Of a DNA stretch of 64,000 bases, positions 11,913 to 24,877 are shown piece by piece. The position numbers were made by a program, and so were the translations under genes. Position 1 is the stretch's first letter. The number at the start of each line of letters is the position of its first letter. The stretch is from Plantago ovata (Eukaryota; Streptophyta; Magnoliopsida; Lamiales; Plantaginaceae). The notes under the pieces were generated by a model, which did not search any database, had not been told where the DNA came from, and saw nothing but the letters and a program-made list of their open reading frames with translations. The DNA is taken from contig CM051457.1 of assembly GCA_028274465.1 (NCBI GenBank), forward strand, positions 28,369,313-28,433,312, in the 5' to 3' direction.

Positions 11913-13410
11913 CCATCTGTGCGTGTGGCGTGGCTAGAGACAGACATTCCTCTCCCATGCTTGCCAGAGCATGGTTACCAATGGGATTTAATCATATAGC
12001 ACCAAGCAAAGGCAAATTTGCCAACTAGAGATCGAGCATCGCATTCAATAGTACATGAGAGACTACACAATCAACACAGCTGATCATTCTAAGTAAAAAG
12101 CGCGCTACCAAAAACGTGTTGAGACGCACAATATATAGGCTAACAACTTGCCAACTACTACCTCCATAATAATGCACCCAAACTAAACTACTATTACACT
12201 CTTATTCATGACGTTCAGTCATATTCATGGTTTATCAAATGTTGGGTGTAAGCAGCGTGACATGAATGTGGAGATCGGTCCGTACATATATAAGTAGTCC
12301 AACATACTCCATTAGATGGGAGATATTTGTTATGCCCTCTTGAATTGAAAATTTTAGGTTGAAGATTAAACCAATATTTTTTGTCAGGGCATTGCTTTAT
12401 CAAAAACATTTTGTGGATATAAATATAGTTCTCAATTTTATGCTGATGTCGGCAATATAAATTTGAAATCATTGATATGTGCCGAACTATGACTTGATCC
12501 CTATTATCACAAATGCTGATCAATGATGAAGCAGATTAATAATTATATATAACAATAATACAAATAAGAAAATAGACCATTGCCAAATACGAAGTTATAA
12601 TATTCTAGTCAAAATCAAATCAAGCATTTCTTTTTTCGACTATAGCCATTAGTGATACATCAAGCTGAGACTAATAGTTACTGTGCCAATTGAGAATTTG
12701 ATGTAACAATTACATGTGAGAGGAAAAGTCAGGTTTAAAGATTGATGCTAGAATTAACTTATTATTGATGCCAACCTGACATTTTTCTCCTCCTAAAGAA
12801 TCACCGAGCTTCAAGAGCATGAGACTTGATAAATGTACGCTTGAACGAGCTCATACCCTAGTATTTTTAATTTTATTAAAGTGACTTTACAGGGAGAGTA
12901 TCTGCACTACTTCAAAAGGAGTTGCTACTTGCTAGGTTCTGGATTTGAAGTAGTGACTTTAATTAAACTTTAAAATTAAAGTGACTTTAATTTTAATTAA
13001 ACTTGAGGGCTTTTTGTGAAAGTTGGGGTGTAGAGTTGAGAGAAATTGTAATATACTGATATTGGATTTCTTTCTTTTTTTTCATAGTTTAAGTAGATGA
13101 GTTTTCTTTTTTTCTTTTTTTCTTTTTTTTTTAGATCAAAATGAAATGCTAATAAAAATGAAAATAGTACACCAGCCAATAAAAATGAACAAAAACGAAA
13201 AATCATTCGGAGAGTCCAATCAAAGATCACATGAAGTCATTCGGAGATATTAGTTCATCTCGTATATTATTACACCAGCCAATAAAGTGGTTAAGTAGTT
13301 GTATAAAATATTTAAATAAAAATAAGATAGCCTATTTTTATCAAGATGCTAAGAGTAACTTTAAATATTATCCGTTGGATGATAATTTGCCACTTACACA
13401 TCCACACAAC
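11913..13410. other. Intergenic, no gene
   Basis: Only short open frames (for example 12215-12523 minus), without domain features. A T-rich (TTTC)n-like tract lies at about 13068-13132. Confidence 0.35.
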
Positions 13411-13423
13411 ATACTTCATAGGA

Positions 13424-13692
13424 CCGTGAGGCATTTGGAGGAGTCACACCATCTTTTTTATATCGTCAATGCAATGGCGTAGCGGACAAGTTAGCTAAAG
13501 CAAGACTCAAATCTTTTGGACGGGCAACAACTTCACCTGATAGTTCGCATCTTTTTGTTTGGGATACTTGCCCCTTTTGACTTGCTACTTTTGTACATTC
13601 GGATTTAAATTCTACGTACTTTCGGTCTGTAACTATTGACTTTGTTCCGACTTTTAATTAATGAATGTGCTGCTATTCGAAAAAAAAAAAAA
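13424..13692 (+). mobile_element. 5'-truncated LINE with RNase H tail
   Basis: An exact 13-bp target duplication, ATACTTCATAGGA, lies at 13411-13423 and 13693-13705. Translation near 13470 gives CNGVADKLAKARLKSFGRAT, the classic end of a LINE-encoded RNase H domain (N-G-x-AD-x-LAK). The element ends in A13 at 13680-13692. Only the last ~270 bp of the LINE were inserted. Confidence 0.85.
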
Positions 13693-13705
13693 ATACTTCA
13701 TAGGA

Positions 13706-15430
13706 TCAAACAGCTTGTGACATAGGAGTTGAGGCAACTCCTTAATGGTACGGACTCAACACCGTTGTTATCTCAATTCTAACCAACTCTCAAGGACTCT
13801 AGTAGTTGGAATACGTTCCTGGGAGCTTCTACATGGATTGTTTACATTTGAATTGTGCGAGCTATGAATTTGTTATGTATGCACAAAATCTTTGTGGTTG
13901 TGTGAACAGTGAACACATGAGGTGTCACTTTCAAAGAATGTTAGATGGACGCATGTGAGCGGTTGTTAGGGAATAATGAGGTATACATCATCATAAATGA
14001 TCGTTGTTTGCTTGTATAATTCTGATAAGGGTTGGTACACACGGTTTTAGTGTGAATTAGTGTGAGAGTTCTTACCTAGCAGAGAAGAACACTTCGAGAG
14101 CTGTTGTTCTCATAAACTGAGGGTTTCTTGTATTTATCTTTCTTGATAGTGGATTGAGATCTACAAATCTCCGTGGATGTAGGATTATTCATTAAAAAAA
14201 AACCACGTTAAATCGTCTCTTGTTCCTTCATTTCAGTTTCTTATCTTATTTTCATAGATTTCTGGTTACTTTGTTTGTCATATTTCTCATTTACTGTATT
14301 GTTTACTGGTTTGAGAGTGGAGTTGGGTCAACTCCTATGTTTTGTGAACCAACACGGATAGATAATCTAATCTGAGACCACGCAAATTATCTACCTAAAC
14401 ATAGACTTGCGTCAAAGGGAATCGCAAATCCTTGGATGCAAGAACAACTAATACTACTACTATTTATTGCTTTTACCACCTCTCTGAATGTCACCATATC
14501 GCAAAAATCTCAGCTCAAACACTGGATTGACGCAACTCTATACTATTAAGCCCTTTTGTTTGGAATGAAAAGGGGTGAGAATTAATCATGGAATTCAATT
14601 GAAACGTACAAAGAGTGTACTGTTTTCAGTTTGTGTCAAATCACCATCCAAGGATCACCATAAAATCCATATTTCCCTTCAAGTCATTTTCGTAACCTAC
14701 TTTATGACAAAACCTTCAAAGTCAATAAACAAAATGATAGGGCCATGAGATAACCGAAAATTACAACACGATCAATCCCTTTACCTCATTAATTAGTATA
14801 CTACTGGCGATGTACAAGCTATGTTACCCTGATTTGGCATCACGTATCCGATAAAGGTGTTCATTTCAGCGTCGTCGGACACAACTATTTCAATGAAGAA
14901 AATTAATTTACTTTGTAGCCTAATATATATAAACTATGTCATAAACTATCCATACCCATGTCAGATACGTATACAAGGGGGAACTGAAGAGTCCGGTAGC
15001 ATATATAGTTTACAAGTATTAACACAAAATGTAACTTGATTCATTCATTCATTCATTTATTCCAAATCTATCTACTTCACCTACCGATTAGACAATTTTT
15101 AGACTAGTCAAGCATGTACGCCCATTTGTACGGTACTATCACCCAAATTCCAATTTCAATTTCATCACTTGGTTTATGTTGTTCCACCCGTTACAAGAAA
15201 GAAAAATCAAGTCACCACAATAAATACGTTATAATCATCAACATTATTTCAGAAAGTTGGAATGAACAAGTAGTATTCGCATTTGTTCATTTTTTTAATC
15301 TAGAGAATTCCATCAGATAATTATTGATAATGATATTTTGGAGATTACTCATGAGACAGTAGACATGCTAAATACCTGGTGATCATTGTTTATTATATTA
15401 GACTATTCTGCTTGCTTGTATCAATCAATT
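13706..15430. other. Intergenic, no gene
   Basis: No coding sequence or clear repeat boundary recognised. Short open frames at 14857 and 15114 lack any family features. Confidence 0.35.
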
Positions 15431-15433
15431 TGA

Positions 15434-15713
15434 TTACTCCTTCCGCCACGATGATAAGTCTACGTTTGCTTTTTGCACGGTTTTTAATGAATAATTTTGT
15501 TTGGTAGTGTTATGTTAATATTGTATGTAAATGTGGGGTAGTTGATTAAAACAGTGTGAGGTATGAGTGGAGATAAATAAGTGTAAATGTGAGGTCCATA
15601 TTTAAAATAATATAGATGAGATGTGGGATACTTTTCAAAAATGGAAACGTAAAGAATTGATTGGGACGTCCAAAAAAGGAATACGTAAAGAATTGATTGG
15701 GACAGATGAGTAT
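15434..15713. mobile_element. Stowaway-like MITE
   Basis: The left end TACTCCTTCCGCCACGAT pairs with the reverse complement of ATTGGGACAGATGAGTA at the right end. Near the right end a ~22-bp sequence (ACGTAAAGAATTGATTGGGAC) occurs twice in tandem, at about 15646 and 15681. This suggests end duplication after insertion. Confidence 0.65.
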
Positions 15714-16581
15714 TAGAGATTGTTTTTACTCGAGTATTGCCTTACTAAAATAGTCCATCACTGTGGAATGGGGTGAGGAGATATCATCCCTCATGTATAC
15801 GGTATACCACAAAAATTTAGAGAAAATATGTAACTCGTATTTTATAATAATGACAAATGACTCGAGTTCACCTCAATACGATATCGAGTTTTAAGTCCGA
15901 GCAGAGCCACCACATCTGGAGACGGATCAACATTGCTTGGCCACGTAAGATTCCCGATACTGGTGGAAAGAAACAAGAAATTTTCTTATTCAATCAAGTA
16001 TAAATATAATTGACGTACATATTAATCCGATTCATGCAGCATTAGATTGTTCATCGATTATTTATAACATGTAGGTGATGTAAGTTCAACGAGGAGAAAC
16101 ATCAAGCAGTAAACATTGAAGGCTGAGACAAACAAAACAGATCAAAATTTACTCCATAGAATCAACTTTGGAAAATCAAACAGATATGAGATCTTTTACA
16201 TGACAAAAACATGGAGTTATTTAGTCACATGAGAAATTTTGAGGCTTAGACCATACAAGGTTTTCTTAAATTGTGAAAGGGTCTTCCAAAACTTTTACAG
16301 ATCAACATAAACTTTAGTGGATTAATAAATTCCATATATATAATTCCCATATAGTATATAAATTTTGCACCTCTCAAGTCCCAATTTCAAATCTTGTGTC
16401 CGCCCCAGCCCTTATGGATTATAATATCCTAAACCCACATTTTATTAGTGTAAATTCACTGCTATGCATCTTGTTAGAAATTTTTCCTTCTTCACACTAG
16501 TAGAACATTGGATGAGATGGGATATAAAGTCACATAAGGAGGTCCCAGATCCTAACGTTCTTCAAATTCCCAAAACATTTC

Positions 16582-16711
16582 GGCTAGTGATATAGCCAGA
16601 GCTAAAATTACTAATGCCAGAGCAATTTGTGCACTTTTAGGAATGATTAGTGTTTATAAAACGTAAATTGCTCTGATATTAGTAATTTTAGCTCTGACTA
16701 TATCACTAGCC
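16582..16711. mobile_element. hAT-type MITE, near-perfect inverted repeat
   Basis: 130 bp made almost wholly of two ~50-bp inverted arms starting GGCTAGTGATATAG, differing at only a few positions. It is flanked by an exact 8-bp direct repeat, AACATTTC, at 16574-16581 and 16712-16719. The 8-bp duplication points to hAT transposase mobilisation. High arm identity suggests recent origin. Confidence 0.85.
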
Positions 16712-16719
16712 AACATTTC

Positions 16720-18790
16720 ATGGTTACATTTCAATTTTATTCAACTTCAAAATACACAAAACTGATGCACAAAACAACAAGAAAAAAAGGAAAAAACTTC
16801 ATTGCGATCTATGATATGCTTTAACATTTAAAACTCAGTCAAAACAGTCAAACCAGAGCAAATATTAAACACATAAAACTGACAAGTCGGCCAGCAATTT
16901 CCCAGAAAAATAGGGAGGTGAATTGATAATGTTCACATGGGATAGAACTGGATGTATTAGAATGTATTTTAGCATATATGTCCGAATTTAAGAGAAAGAA
17001 TCTAAGACAGATTTCATATTAGTGGATGTGATTAGCATAAATTTAGGATTAAATCTTGTCCCACACAATAATCCAAGGCCAAATCGTTCTTGATTAGTGG
17101 AGTGGCATTGGTTTTGCTTAAAAGGCCTATTTTTTTATAGTCTTTCCCACTGGCACAAGGCTCCAAAAGTTCATGAATTTGAGATGTTTTTAAAGATTGG
17201 AACATGGGGAAAATCAGTCCTAAAGGTCAAATTTCACATAAGCTACTTGGCTCTAGAATTTACCTAGATGTCAAGGTTTCAACTTGTATAGTTGTAATAT
17301 GCTTAGCTTTACTAAATAACACCTAAGGCTACTGAAAGTGAGGCCTTGGGAAGAGGTATCAGACTTCCTTTGGTTGAGCACTTGAGCTTTGTTCTCTAAA
17401 CTTCAGTCCACTGAAACTCGAGCCTATGTTTGGGAGTGGATTAGGCTAAGAAGTTGGCCAAGTTATTTTGCTAGTCCAGTATTAAATGGGAAGGGACTAA
17501 ACACAACTTGTTGTATCATTACAAACTAAAATTTTAGGAGCCATCATAAATTTTAGTATCTCATTTTACCCGTGCCCAAACCAAATAGAACCGCTAACTC
17601 AATCAAGCAAAAGTGGAAACATATTCACTAGTATCATTCTTCACAATCAAACACCAAAACCCAAATCCAATCTCAGTTCAAACACGCTACAAAAATATTC
17701 AACGACCAAGAACATGCCCTCAAGTGACTTTTTGTAATTCTCCGCCATGTGAACCCTCTAGCCATGGAGCTTAGTTCTTATAGGGTGGCTTCCATGTGCT
17801 CATTTACTTCCTGGTACTAACATCAGTCAAAGGCTTATATCTATTGATAGATTCCTAAGTAATGATTGAGATCCATAGCTACACTACTCATGGGGTAATA
17901 AACAATTGAGGCCATACCTGGAAATAAATTATTTCATCATCACCATATCCAGATTTACTTGTAGCCAGAGTATTTGATGAATCAGTGAGCACTCTCTGCT
18001 ATCAAACAGCTATGCATTCATAAGATAAAAATTGTCCCTATTGCCTCTACCTATGATTTGCCAAGATCTCTTTTTCTTCTATAGTCTTGTAATTTTCCAA
18101 GGGGTTCCAACAGATTTGAAGTCTAAGTTGGCAACCTGGGAAGACACAATCCAATTAGTCAATAAGAACTAAGCTCTTTCATTCCGCGAATAAGTATAAT
18201 CTGAGTAATTCACCTCTGTTTGTTACTTGGTAACATCATGAAAAGCAGGTCTTCCCTAAGAATTTTACTTCTCGTTTTAACTGCACGTATAGTTCGTATG
18301 TTTAAACATCATTTATCAACCCCCACTTATAATCACAGGTCCCGCCCTGTTTGTCAGTTTGATTCCTAGAAATAATTAAATACCAAAATCTCTACATATT
18401 ACTACAAACAAGTTCCACCCTTGATGCCCAGGCCTAAGATAGTAAATGGCGGTGGTGAAATTAATCTCTGTTACACAAAACGCAGAAGTGGATCTTTATG
18501 TACCACTGCACATGACTGGACTAACAAAACAGTTTTCATGCATCTTCTCTGCCACAAGTAGTAACTAAATCATTGTTATTAGGTATCCCCAACCATGTTA
18601 GTAAATCCGCTACTCCGTTAAATTTAATTTCTGGATTGCATAAGAAAACACAAAATGAAATAATTTCAGACTGTATGGGGTGGGTCCAATCATCCGTGCA
18701 GGATATCCTTTGGAAGCCCAACTCCCTTTCAACATGCAAAATTTTGGCCTATTAGGCCCCTCTCCTTATCTCTCCATACTAATTAATTCC
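16720..18790. other. Upstream intergenic region of CYP85A
   Basis: No gene or bounded transposon recognised in ~2 kb. Its distal promoter role for the downstream CYP85A gene is inference from position only. Confidence 0.4.
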
Positions 18791-18796
18791 ATCAAG

Positions 18797-18916
18797 TCTA
18801 TATAAACCAACCGCACGAACTCATTTGATCAGTCAGCAGAACAAACTCCATACCTTAAAGCTCTCTCTCTCTCTCTCTCCCTCTTTCTTTATCTCTCTCT
18901 CTCTCTCTGTAAAGTA
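18797..18916 (+). promoter_or_regulatory. CYP85A TATA box and CT-rich leader
   Basis: CTATATAAACC at about 18799-18809 is a good plant TATA box ~110 bp before the ATG. It is followed by a (CT)n-rich 5' leader (about 18860-18908), a common feature of plant 5' UTRs. The start site is inferred near 18830. Confidence 0.65.
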
Positions 18917-21900
18917 ATGGCTATCTTAGCTGTAACTCTTGCAGTATTTTTCGTCCTAAGTATTGTAAGTACTGCTTTACTGAAATGGAATGAAGTTAGA
19001 TACAAGAAGAAAGGATTGCCACCAGGTACCATGGGGTGGCCGGTTTTTGGAGAAACTACTGAGTTTCTCAGACAAGGTCCGGCCTTTATGACAGGCCAAA
19101 GAGCAAGGTACAACCCTCTTTTTTTTTTTTCCTTTTTTTTTTTCTTTTTTTTCCGCATTGGTACAGCAAATTATATCTAACATAGGAAACTTTGAAAGCA
19201 TAATACTTGTATTAGTTTATTGAGGTTCTAATTTGCAACTTCATTATAATAGCATAAAGTCCCCTGGTTTTCTATTAATGAAATCCTGCACATTACTCCA
19301 TTCCCGATTTGGAAAGCAGACATACTAAATTTGGAAATACAGGACTTTGGTGCAGAGCTTTTATGAAAATAGATGAGTATAATACAATAAGTACAAAACT
19401 CGGGATAGACACATTTTGTGTCACAGTAGTGTAAATTAGGAATTGTATACTGTGGTTATAAACTGTCACTGATATTTGCTTTTTGCTCTATTATGTTCCT
19501 GAAACAGATTTGGGAGTTTTTTCAAGTCCCACATACTTGGCTGTCCTACAATTGTTTCAATGGATCCAGAGGTAAATAGATACATTCTCGTAAACGAAGC
19601 AAAAGGACTCGTACCTGGCTATCCACAGTCTATGCTGGACATTTTAGGAAAATGCAATATAGCAGCTGTCCATGGTTCAGCTCACAAGCACATGAGAGGG
19701 GCTTTGCTGGCTCTTATAAGTCCTACAATGATTAAAGATCAACTGTTACCAAAAATCGACAATTTCATGAAATCCCATTTGAAGGATTGGGATAACAAGA
19801 TCATTGACATTCAAGAGAAAACAAAAGAGGTTGGTATGTAAGAATTCTTGAACACATAAATAATAGTATTGTTCACGTTTGTACTCAATACTCATAAACA
19901 GAGAACACTATGCTATTTACTTTCAGATGGCATTTTTATCATCATTGAGACAAATAGCAAGCAATGAAGCGAGCACGATATCTCAAGCCTTCATGCCAGA
20001 ATTTTTCAAACTAGTACTGGGAACACTTTCATTGCCTATTAATCTTCCCAGTACAAACTATCATCGTGGATTTCAGGTACATTATTTGTCAAAATGTTCA
20101 GAAGTATTCAACTTTAAATACTTACATCTTTAAGTTAATTGTTTATCTTTCCTGGTATTTAACTAATAAAAGTATAATTCTATGACAGGCAAGGAAACAC
20201 ATAACAGGCTTATTGAGGAAACTAGTAGAAGAGAGAAAATATTCCAGAGAGAATCAACAGGACATGCTTGGCTACTTACTTAGTGAACAGAACAACTATA
20301 AGCTAAATGATGATGAAATGATTGACTTAATCATCACTATTCTATACTCTGGTTATGAGACAGTTTCAACTACTTCTATGATGGCTGTCAAGTATCTCCA
20401 TGACCATCCAAAAGTACTTGAAGAACTGAGAGTAAGTGAAATTTTCAATTATTAAGTATTTATGAGGTGGCTGTACTAAATACAACTTCTTCTAACTTAG
20501 CTTCAAATTTTACAGAAAGAACATATAGCAATCAGAGAAAATAAAGGGCCTGAAGAGCCTCTTGATTATGCTGACTACAAGTCAATGCGATTCACACGTG
20601 CGGTAATTATCGCAAACCTATGATTAAAATTGTTTACTGGAGTAGTATGTAATAACTCTAGCTAATTCAAGCTGTTGGTAATTTTTTATGCAGGTCATAT
20701 ATGAAACATCAAGATTAGCTACAATAGTAAATGGAGTTTTGAGGAAAACAACTAGAGATATGGAAATAAACGGTATGTATCTCTTTGTAACCATTCGTAC
20801 TTTCCTTTTTAATGCATTTCAAAAAGTTACAATAAATATATCCACATCCTTCCATGTGATGTACTCAAACAAATACTAATATGCCCGATTTACGTAAATC
20901 ATATGGCCATCGTTCATTTTGTCAATCCAATATAAGAGTTTGTTACCCGTGACTCTCAACATTCAATGCGACTCAAAAGCTTTGGCATACCTTAACCATA
21001 GATCAAGTGCACCACACATGCACTTACCAATACACAATCTATAAATGTACAATAGCCTCATGAAATTCTTGATCTGGACCACAAGAATTTCCTAAATATT
21101 CTGCACTCCCCACAAGGACTACCACATTTTTCTTAATTAAATATGATTGTACACTATTCTATATACTTTGTACTAGTAAAGTACAACACATTAATTGAAT
21201 GTTTACACTGCTAAATATAAGCTCAATGAGAATGACCTATACATCACTGCAAGTTTCTTTAAGCTTATTTTAAACCGAGTAAAAGCATGGAGTAAACCGG
21301 TTGCTTAACAACCTCTGCTACAAATAACCGATAATCTAGTTGCAGACAGGCACTTAATCGCCCCATCGGACACCCTAAGGGCGAGATAAAAGCACTCACA
21401 CAACCCCCCAAAGTTTGAAAATGGTCCCTACTCCATCACAATCCACATGGCAAACCTTCCATTCCAACTAAAAACATTCCATTGGTACCCCATCTCTTGT
21501 CTACAATCAATCATTTTGTCTACAGAGGATAACAGAGAAGCAAATTCCATCACAGCATTTAAAAATAATAACATGCCAAACTAACATTCCATACAAAAAA
21601 CAAGCATAAACATATCTCGAAAACGAAGCTCTTACAATAAACAATTTGATCACCTACATTTAAATTCCATCACAGGCTGTGATTCACAGCATTAATATCA
21701 GAAAGTAAGAGGCTAACAGCATTATCCAAAAATAATATGCTTACCTACATTATGCTTTGGTCCACTTTCAGGCTACGTGATTCCACAAGGATGGAGAATA
21801 TACGTGTACACACGAGAAGTGAACTACGATCCACGGATTTATCCGGATCCATTAACCTTCAATCCATGGAGATGGCTGGAGAAAGGACAACACGAGAACC

Positions 21901-22088
21901 AAAACCTTTTTGGGGGAGGAACAAGGCAATGTCCTGGAAAAGAGCTCGGATTAGCTGAGATTTCGATTTTTCTGCACTACTTTGTTACCAAGTACAGATG
22001 GGAAGAGTTTGGAGGAGATAAGCTGATGAAGTTTCCAAGAGTTGAAGCGCCTAATGGGCTTAGGATTAGGGTTTCGAATCGCCATTGA
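18917..22088 (+). CDS. CYP85A: Brassinosteroid C-6 oxidase, cytochrome P450 CYP85A
   Basis: Seven coding exons: 18917-19107, 19508-19829, 19927-20076, 20189-20431, 20516-20602, 20694-20772, 21772-22088. They join in frame to 462 residues, matching the ~465 of CYP85A enzymes. The product is an ER-anchored monooxygenase that oxidises C-6 of castasterone precursors (6-deoxocastasterone to castasterone) late in brassinosteroid synthesis. Visible features: an N-terminal membrane anchor (residues ~1-20), the proline hinge LPPGTMGWPVFGETTEFL, an I-helix SGYET segment (~275-279), the ExxR motif (E335-R338) and the heme loop FGGGTRQCPG with Cys411. All signatures are intact and there are no in-frame stops. 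The exon 2 donor is GTTGGT, a weak match. Intron 6 is ~1 kb and the others are short. CYP85A1 and A2 types cannot be separated here. Confidence 0.95.
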
Positions 22089-22237
22089 TGAATTGATTGA
22101 ATTGAATGATTAGCTTTTGTTGTACAGAGGGAAAATTTGAGATTTACTAGTTTTATAGTAGTATCACAATTGACGGATGGTGTACAATTTTTTTTACAGC
22201 TAACAAGAAGTGAAATCATTTTTATTACTGTCTACCG

Positions 22238-22462
22238 TTCTCCCTAAAACTTTCTTCTTTCCTACTGTCAGAATAATTTTTAAAAAATAATTAAAAATAG
22301 TAAATAGTTCTAAAAAAGTTTGTAAGTGTTATAAACTTCAGTTTTAAGTAATTATGTATGTAAAATCACCATTTATAATTTTATTTTAAATTCTTATTTA
22401 TTTTTAATTATTTTTTGAAAATTATTCTGGCAATGGCAAATAGGAAACTTTAGAGAGAAGTT
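22238..22462. mobile_element. MITE with ~60-bp terminal inverted repeats
   Basis: The left arm TCTCCCTAAAACTTTCTTC...CAGAATAATTTTTAAAAAAT pairs with the reverse complement of ATTTTTTGAAAATTATTCTG...AACTTTAGAGAGAA on the right. The AT-rich middle has no coding capacity. It lies ~150 bp after the CYP85A stop, so it may overlap the 3' end of that transcript. The superfamily is not determined. Confidence 0.65.
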
Positions 22463-22608
22463 CAGAGTCTCAAGCCAATTGCCCCTCTCCATTTAGTGGA
22501 CGTAATCGGTCTAAACCATTATGGAATGGTTCTTGTTACATATGGGATAGGTAATCCATTTTTGCTCGCCGACTTATATGGAATCGGGGGAGTATTTGGT
22601 AAGAGAAA

Positions 22609-22906
22609 ATAATTAATCTCAAGAATTTCATTGTAATTGTAATTGTAATGGGCTAATGGGAGTAGCAAACCCGAATGCAGTACATGGTTGGTTTATAGTC
22701 GAGTTAGATATCATGTCCTAAACAAAATTAGAGACGAAATTAAACCCAATTACAATTTCTTTGTAATGGGGGTGGCTAGCAAACACGCTCTAGAATTCGA
22801 ATATATGATTGTTTATATTTGCTAGACATCATGTCCTAAACAATTAGAGAGACGTAATTAATCTCAATTACAATTTCATTACAATGGGGGTAGCAAACAC
22901 ACTCTG
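22609..22906 (+). repeat. Three degenerate ~115-bp tandem repeats
   Basis: Each unit contains an AATTACAATTTC..GTAATGGGGGT..AGCAAAC(A/C)C(A/G)..CT block. The three blocks start near 22609, 22735 and 22850 and are separated by a GTCCTAAACAA(AA)TTAGAG stretch. Copies differ by point changes and small indels. Confidence 0.6.
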
Positions 22907-22929
22907 CAATTCAATAAAACTTTACCTAC

Positions 22930-24122
22930 TTTGCTTATTGTTGCTTTATCGTAGAAGTGGTGGAACGGGGCTCAATGAGACTCGCTCAACTATATTATCT
23001 TATTTATTTATTTATTCTATTTCACTTATTTTTACTTTTTCATTTTCCTATTTTTCTTTTTATTGTTTTATTTTATTTTTTATAATTAATACATAAATAA
23101 TACTAATATTTAAAAGATATGAAATACACTTTGTATAATAGACCACTACATTACATAATTTTAATTAAAAAAAACCTAAAATACACTTTCTTACATAATT
23201 AAAACTTACAAATCTTACGAAAATAACAAAAAACACACTTGCAAAATTATAAATCTTAGAAAATCTTATTCCAGCGTATTTTAATCTTTATTAAAAAGAT
23301 CCTAGTAATATTTGTTCCGTTCCTAAACATTTTAAATTTATAATTTACATGATTTTTTTAAATGAAATGAATAATAAATTTTAAAAAATGATAAAATAAA
23401 CATAAAATATAGGATGATAGGGTAGTAACTGTTCGAGGGTTTGGAAATTAAGTTAGTGGAATACTAACCAGTGGGGGCAACTCTAGGACCTAGAAGATTG
23501 TCGATTTCACCTCTATTTCCCTATGTTTTACAAGTCGGTTTAAGATGGTCGGACCGGAAAAGCCAGTGAGAGCCGCTAAAAAATCAGCGAGCCAGCGACT
23601 TTTCTGATTCTGGGTCAAAATGAAAAAATAATAATTAACATTCTTTTTTTTTTAAATCCATTTTAAGCAAAAAAAGAAAAAAAAGAAAAAAAAAAGAAAT
23701 ATATCTATATGAAGCCATTTATTACTTCCTGCTATTCTTCTTCATTTTCATTTATATTCCTTTTTCTTACATTATCTTCACAAATCACATGCCGTTTCAT
23801 TGCTCCAGCGATTCCTTTTGTTTCTTCACTTATATTCTTCTCATATGTTCATTTAAATTTATTTAGCAATCAGTTCGCATTTCGATATAATATATGAAGC
23901 TTAAAACTGGGAATGTGGAATTCTTGTTATGTTGACACTCTTATAATGTTGGAACTCGGATGTTCTAGACTTCTAGTGATGATGATGGCAAAAATATTTC
24001 ATTTGGAACTTTAATTTTTGTAATGTTAATGTGGAATTTGGACGCTTGTAATTTCTAGTGTCATTTTAAATTAAAATAATAATAATACATATAGTATACA
24101 TACATATACTATACATATACTA
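22930..24122. other. AT-rich intergenic DNA left of the Helitron
   Basis: Very AT-rich, with A and T homopolymers near 23640-23700. No gene. The last base of the presumed Helitron target is A at 24122. Confidence 0.4.
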
Positions 24123-24877
24123 TCTATATATATATTAAAAGAGGATTCTTATTTGAATCCTAACATACGTAAGCCTTAATTCCACGTGGCAAATTCTCCC
24201 TTCCACGTATGGAAAGTTCACCCCCCAAACACACCTCAATCGTCCATGTCAGCAAGCTGAATGAACCTTTAGTAAAAAAATAAATATCCGTGGTAATGGG
24301 TTTCGAACTATGGCCACGTTGAAACAAATACGTTCACTATTCCATTAGGCTACAATTGGTTTGGTAACACATTATCTTACACCAATTAAATAAACGCTGG
24401 AACAAATAAATCATTAATTAAACTCTTCCTAATCCGATTTTTTATGAGCGTGACTATTGCTGACTTATTTATTTCTTAATTAATATGAACCTTCAACTAA
24501 TGTTAACTTTAAGCTAATTATAGTAAATGAATCATTACAACTAAATTAACGTCAGAATTAATTATGAGATTTTGAAATTACATCACGAATAATAGTAAAG
24601 AATGTGACTGATTTATTTGTTAGTTAATGTCAACTTTGAGTTCACGTGAGCAATTTATTGTTAGATCCAATTAATTATAGTAAATGAATCAATTCAACAA
24701 TTCACCTAAACATATTAAAGGAAGAATTCTAAAAAAAAGATTGTGTACAATTAATGTTCGAATGGTGAATACAATATTACCAAATAATAAAATGTAACGT
24801 CAAAGTATAAATGTACCTAGCCCGACTTCTTCAACCTAATTCTTCCCAGCCACATCCCACCTTCAACTTTCTTCAAA

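Noticed and set aside
18889..19201. Lys-rich open frames on the minus strand
   Set aside because: Antisense of CYP85A exon 1 and of the poly-T tract in its first intron.
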